DNA of 7,006 bases from an uncultured Bacilli bacterium (GTDB lineage: Bacteria; Bacillota_I; Bacilli_A; RF39; UBA660). This document shows, in pieces, positions 4,843 through 7,006 of this stretch (position 1 is its first letter; each line of letters starts with the position of its first letter). The stretch is taken from the NCBI GenBank assembly GCA_934133155.1, contig CAKPAT010000068.1, positions 1 to 7,006 of the forward strand, read 5' to 3'. Below the pieces are notes generated by a model. It did not search any database, was not told the DNA's origin, and saw only the letters and a list, made by a program, of their open reading frames with translations. Both the position numbers and the translations under genes were made by a program.

Positions 4843-6804
4843 ATGAATAATTTAGAAATGGTTAAAGGTATTGGGGTAAGTACAATTAAATATTTAAATG
4901 AGATTGGTATTTATAATGTTGATGATTTGGTTAATTATTTTCCTTTTAGGTATGAAAAGTTAGAGTATACTAAACCGGAAGATATTCGCGATCAAGCGGT
5001 TATTACGGTTTTTGGTATTTGTGAAAGTAAGCCTTTGGTTCAAAGATTTTCTTCTAAGTTTAATAAAATGAGTTTTAGGTTTAATACTTCTGGTTTTATG
5101 ACGAATGTGAGTATTTTTAATAGGTCTTATTTAAAGGATAAGTTGATGGTTGGGGCTAATATTACGGTTACTGGTAAGTATGATAAGAAAAAGAATATGA
5201 TTACGGCTAGTGATATTAAGTTGGGTTTTATTGATAAGGCTTTGATTACGCCTGTTTATCATGCTTCATTTAAGATTAACAGTAATAAGATTAGTAAGAT
5301 TATTAAGTCTATTATTTATGATGTAAGTATTTCGGAGACTTTGCCTTTGTCTATTATTTCTAAGTATCATTTTTTAAGTAGACAGGAGTGTATTCGAACT
5401 ATTCACGACCCTAAAGATTTTGATAGTTTAAATAAGGCTTTAGATAGGCTTAAGTATGAAGAGTTATTTGATTATATGCTGAAGATTAGTTATTTGAAAA
5501 TGCAGAAGCATAGGGAAAAGGGGCTTAAGAGAGATGTTTCTTATGATGATGTTTTAAAGTTTATTGATTTACTTCCTTTTGAACTTACTTCGGATCAAAG
5601 TTTTGCTATTAAAGAGATTTATAATGATTTGATTTCTCCTTATTCTATGAACCGTCTTTTGCAAGGGGATGTTGGTAGTGGTAAGACGATTGTTTCTTTT
5701 GCGGCTTTATATATTAATTATTTAGGTGGGTATCAAGGTGCTTTGATGGCACCAACGGAGATTTTGGCACAGCAACATTATGAGAATATTAAGAAGATTT
5801 TGCCTAATTTGAATGTGGTTTTGCTTACTGGCCATTTGAAAGCTAAAGAGAAAAGAGAAGCTAAGAAAATGATTAATGATGGTGCTGATATTATTATTGG
5901 TACGCATGCTTTAATTAGTGAGGATGTTGTTTATAAAAATTTGGGCCTTGTTATTACTGATGAACAACACAGATTTGGAGTTAACCAACGTGGTAATTTA
6001 AGGAATAAGGGTGTTACTCCGGATATTTTGTATATGAGTGCGACGCCTATTCCGAGAACTTATGCACTTACTTTATATGGTGATATGGATATTTCTTCTA
6101 TTAAAAGCATGCCTAGTGGTAGAAAGCCGGTTTATACTACTATTAAAACTAATGAGGAGATTAAAGATGTTTTGTATATGATGCTTGACGAGATTAAGAG
6201 GGGTCATCAGGTTTATGTTGTTGTTCCTTTAATTGAGGATAGTGAAAAGATTGATTTAGAGAATGTTTATAATTTGGAAGAGAAAATGAAGAGGGCTTTT
6301 GGTAAGATTTGTAATATTGGTGTTTTGCATGGCAAGATGAGTAGTAAAGAAAAAGATTTGGTTATGGAAGATTTTAAGGCGGGTCTGACGAAAATTTTGA
6401 TTAGTACGACGGTTATTGAGGTTGGTGTTGATGTTTTTAATGCGACAATGATGGTTATTTTTGATAGCTATAGGTTTGGTTTATCTGCATTACATCAGCT
6501 TAGAGGTAGGGTAGGCAGGAATAGTTTAAGTTCTACTTGCGTTTTGATTAGTGATAAGGAAACTCAAAGACTTAAGATTTTGACACAAACTAATGATGGT
6601 TTTAAGGTTAGTGAAGAAGATTTTAAGTTAAGAGGTGGTGGTGATATTTTTGGCGTTAGACAAAGTGGTGATATGGACTTTAAGCTTGCTAATATTAAAA
6701 ATGATTATGATTTACTTTTGAAGGCTAAGAGTGATGCAGAAAATTTTTTGAAGAGTGATAATGATATTTTAAAAAAGGTTGGAAATATTATTAATTTAAA
6801 TTAA
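4843..6804 (+). CDS. recG: ATP-dependent DNA helicase RecG
   Basis: RecG is a superfamily 2 helicase that binds branched DNA in the cytoplasm, regresses stalled replication forks and migrates Holliday junctions. The 653-residue protein is near the usual size (about 670-690). Its N-terminal helical and wedge/OB-fold region starts with the family hallmark VKGIGVSTIKYLNEIGI and an OB-like segment at roughly residues 55-150. The helicase core has Walker A GDVGSGKT (275-282), Walker B DEQH (373-376), SATPIPRT (399-406) and motif VI QLRGRVGR (552-559). The C-terminal family block reads LRGGGDIFGVRQSG, where many homologues have LRGPG. The stretch before motif VI reads VIFDSYRFGLSALH, where VIENAERFGLSQLH is common. 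All ATPase residues are intact. The start is set by AAGGAG 9 nt before the ATG. It is probably transcribed from 4640-4669 or 4757-4785, and no clear terminator follows it. Confidence 0.98.
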   Translation: MNNLEMVKGIGVSTIKYLNEIGIYNVDDLVNYFPFRYEKLEYTKPEDIRDQAVITVFGICESKPLVQRFSSKFNKMSFRFNTSGFMTNVSIFNRSYLKDKLMVGANITVTGKYDKKKNMITASDIKLGFIDKALITPVYHASFKINSNKISKIIKSIIYDVSISETLPLSIISKYHFLSRQECIRTIHDPKDFDSLNKALDRLKYEELFDYMLKISYLKMQKHREKGLKRDVSYDDVLKFIDLLPFELTSDQSFAIKEIYNDLISPYSMNRLLQGDVGSGKTIVSFAALYINYLGGYQGALMAPTEILAQQHYENIKKILPNLNVVLLTGHLKAKEKREAKKMINDGADIIIGTHALISEDVVYKNLGLVITDEQHRFGVNQRGNLRNKGVTPDILYMSATPIPRTYALTLYGDMDISSIKSMPSGRKPVYTTIKTNEEIKDVLYMMLDEIKRGHQVYVVVPLIEDSEKIDLENVYNLEEKMKRAFGKICNIGVLHGKMSSKEKDLVMEDFKAGLTKILISTTVIEVGVDVFNATMMVIFDSYRFGLSALHQLRGRVGRNSLSSTCVLISDKETQRLKILTQTNDGFKVSEEDFKLRGGGDIFGVRQSGDMDFKLANIKNDYDLLLKAKSDAENFLKSDNDILKKVGNIINLN

Positions 6805-6811
6805 ATAAATG

Positions 6812-6845
6812 TTGTAACCTTATTGTAACTTTAGATGTGTATAAT
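6812..6845 (+). promoter_or_regulatory. Response-regulator-like direct repeat and -10 box before the ABC ATPase gene
   Basis: TTGTAAC occurs at 6812-6818 and again at 6823-6829, an exact 7-bp direct repeat with an 11-bp step, which is one helical turn. A perfect TATAAT follows at 6840-6845, so the repeats occupy the -35 region, and no good -35 hexamer lies at the right spacing. This layout is known for activators of the OmpR/PhoB response-regulator class, which bind tandem half-sites and replace a weak -35. The regulator itself is not visible in the window. Confidence 0.5.
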
Positions 6846-6868
6846 TTTATTTGAAATGGAGGTATTAT

Positions 6869-7006
6869 ATGGAAATACTTAAAGTAGAGAATTTAACTAA
6901 GGTTTATGGTAAGGAAGATACTAAGGTTATGGCTTTAGATAATGTGTCTTTTTCGGTAGAAAAGGGTGAATTTGTAGCGATTGTTGGGGCTAGTGGCTCT
7001 GTTAAG
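6869..7006 (+). CDS. ABC transporter ATP-binding protein, N-terminal part (cut by window end)
   Basis: Only 46 residues are visible. They match the start of ABC ATPases of the MacB/LolD/BceA group, which pair with FtsX-type permeases to export peptides or lipids or to confer antimicrobial-peptide resistance. Visible marks are ILKVENLTKVYG with the A-loop Tyr at 13, ALDNVSFSVEKGEFVAIVG, and the Walker A segment GASGSVK at 40-46. The last reads Val at position 45 where the family has an invariant Gly (GASGSGKS). This is a one-base difference (GTT for GGT) five bases from the window edge, so it may be a sequence error. GGAGG (6858-6862) lies 6 nt before the ATG. The TTGTAAC repeat and TATAAT upstream suggest its own regulated promoter. 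The substrate is unknown. Confidence 0.88.
   Translation, partial: MEILKVENLTKVYGKEDTKVMALDNVSFSVEKGEFVAIVGASGSVK

Noticed and set aside
5722..5907. Minus-strand open frame inside recG
   Set aside because: It lies opposite conserved helicase motifs and has no ribosome site; it reflects the AT-rich codon pattern of recG.
6777..6820. AAGGTT/AACCTT inverted repeat after recG as a terminator
   Set aside because: The loop is over 30 nt long, the stem is short and no T-run follows it.

Overview
The window is AT-rich bacterial DNA, with strongly T/A-ending codons, standard stop codons (TGA is not read as Trp in any confident gene), clear Shine-Dalgarno sites and extended -10 promoters. Together with a pyruvate:ferredoxin oxidoreductase (PFOR), this suggests an anaerobic low-GC Bacillota, possibly one of the small-genome gut lineages near the Mollicutes/Erysipelotrichia (RF39-like). 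The lineage is inferred from style only; there is no rRNA gene or other phylogenetic marker I could compare.

Layout, left to right, with all protein genes on the + strand. (1) The 3' end of an unrecognised gene (1-287), followed 12 bp later by (2) a complete single-chain PFOR (300-3623), closed by a terminator whose stem contains the stop codon. (3) Two short unrecognised genes, of 175 aa (3673-4200) and 117 aa (4240-4593). Each has its own extended -10 promoter and a very short leader, and the second ends in a weak terminator. (4) A 249-bp intergenic region (4594-4842). (5) recG, the branch-migration helicase (4843-6804). (6) A response-regulator-like direct repeat and -10 box, then the first 46 codons of an ABC transporter ATPase (6869 to the window end).

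The most interesting part is the intergenic region before recG. On the minus strand it reads as a complete small-RNA gene: a perfect TTGACA -35 with an extended -10 (4785-4812), about 100 nt containing two upstream hairpins and a C-rich unpaired stretch, and a textbook intrinsic terminator with a U6 tail (4678-4711). No protein is encoded in it and I do not recognise the RNA family. A good plus-strand promoter (4640-4669) starts immediately beyond the far end of this RNA, so a recG transcript from there would carry the full complement of the small RNA in its leader.

Functionally, PFOR makes acetyl-CoA and reduced ferredoxin in fermentative metabolism, RecG acts in recombination and replication-fork rescue, and the ABC ATPase probably belongs to a regulated FtsX-type export or defence transporter. 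The genes do not form one pathway. Most are separate short transcription units packed so tightly that terminators and promoters overlap coding ends.
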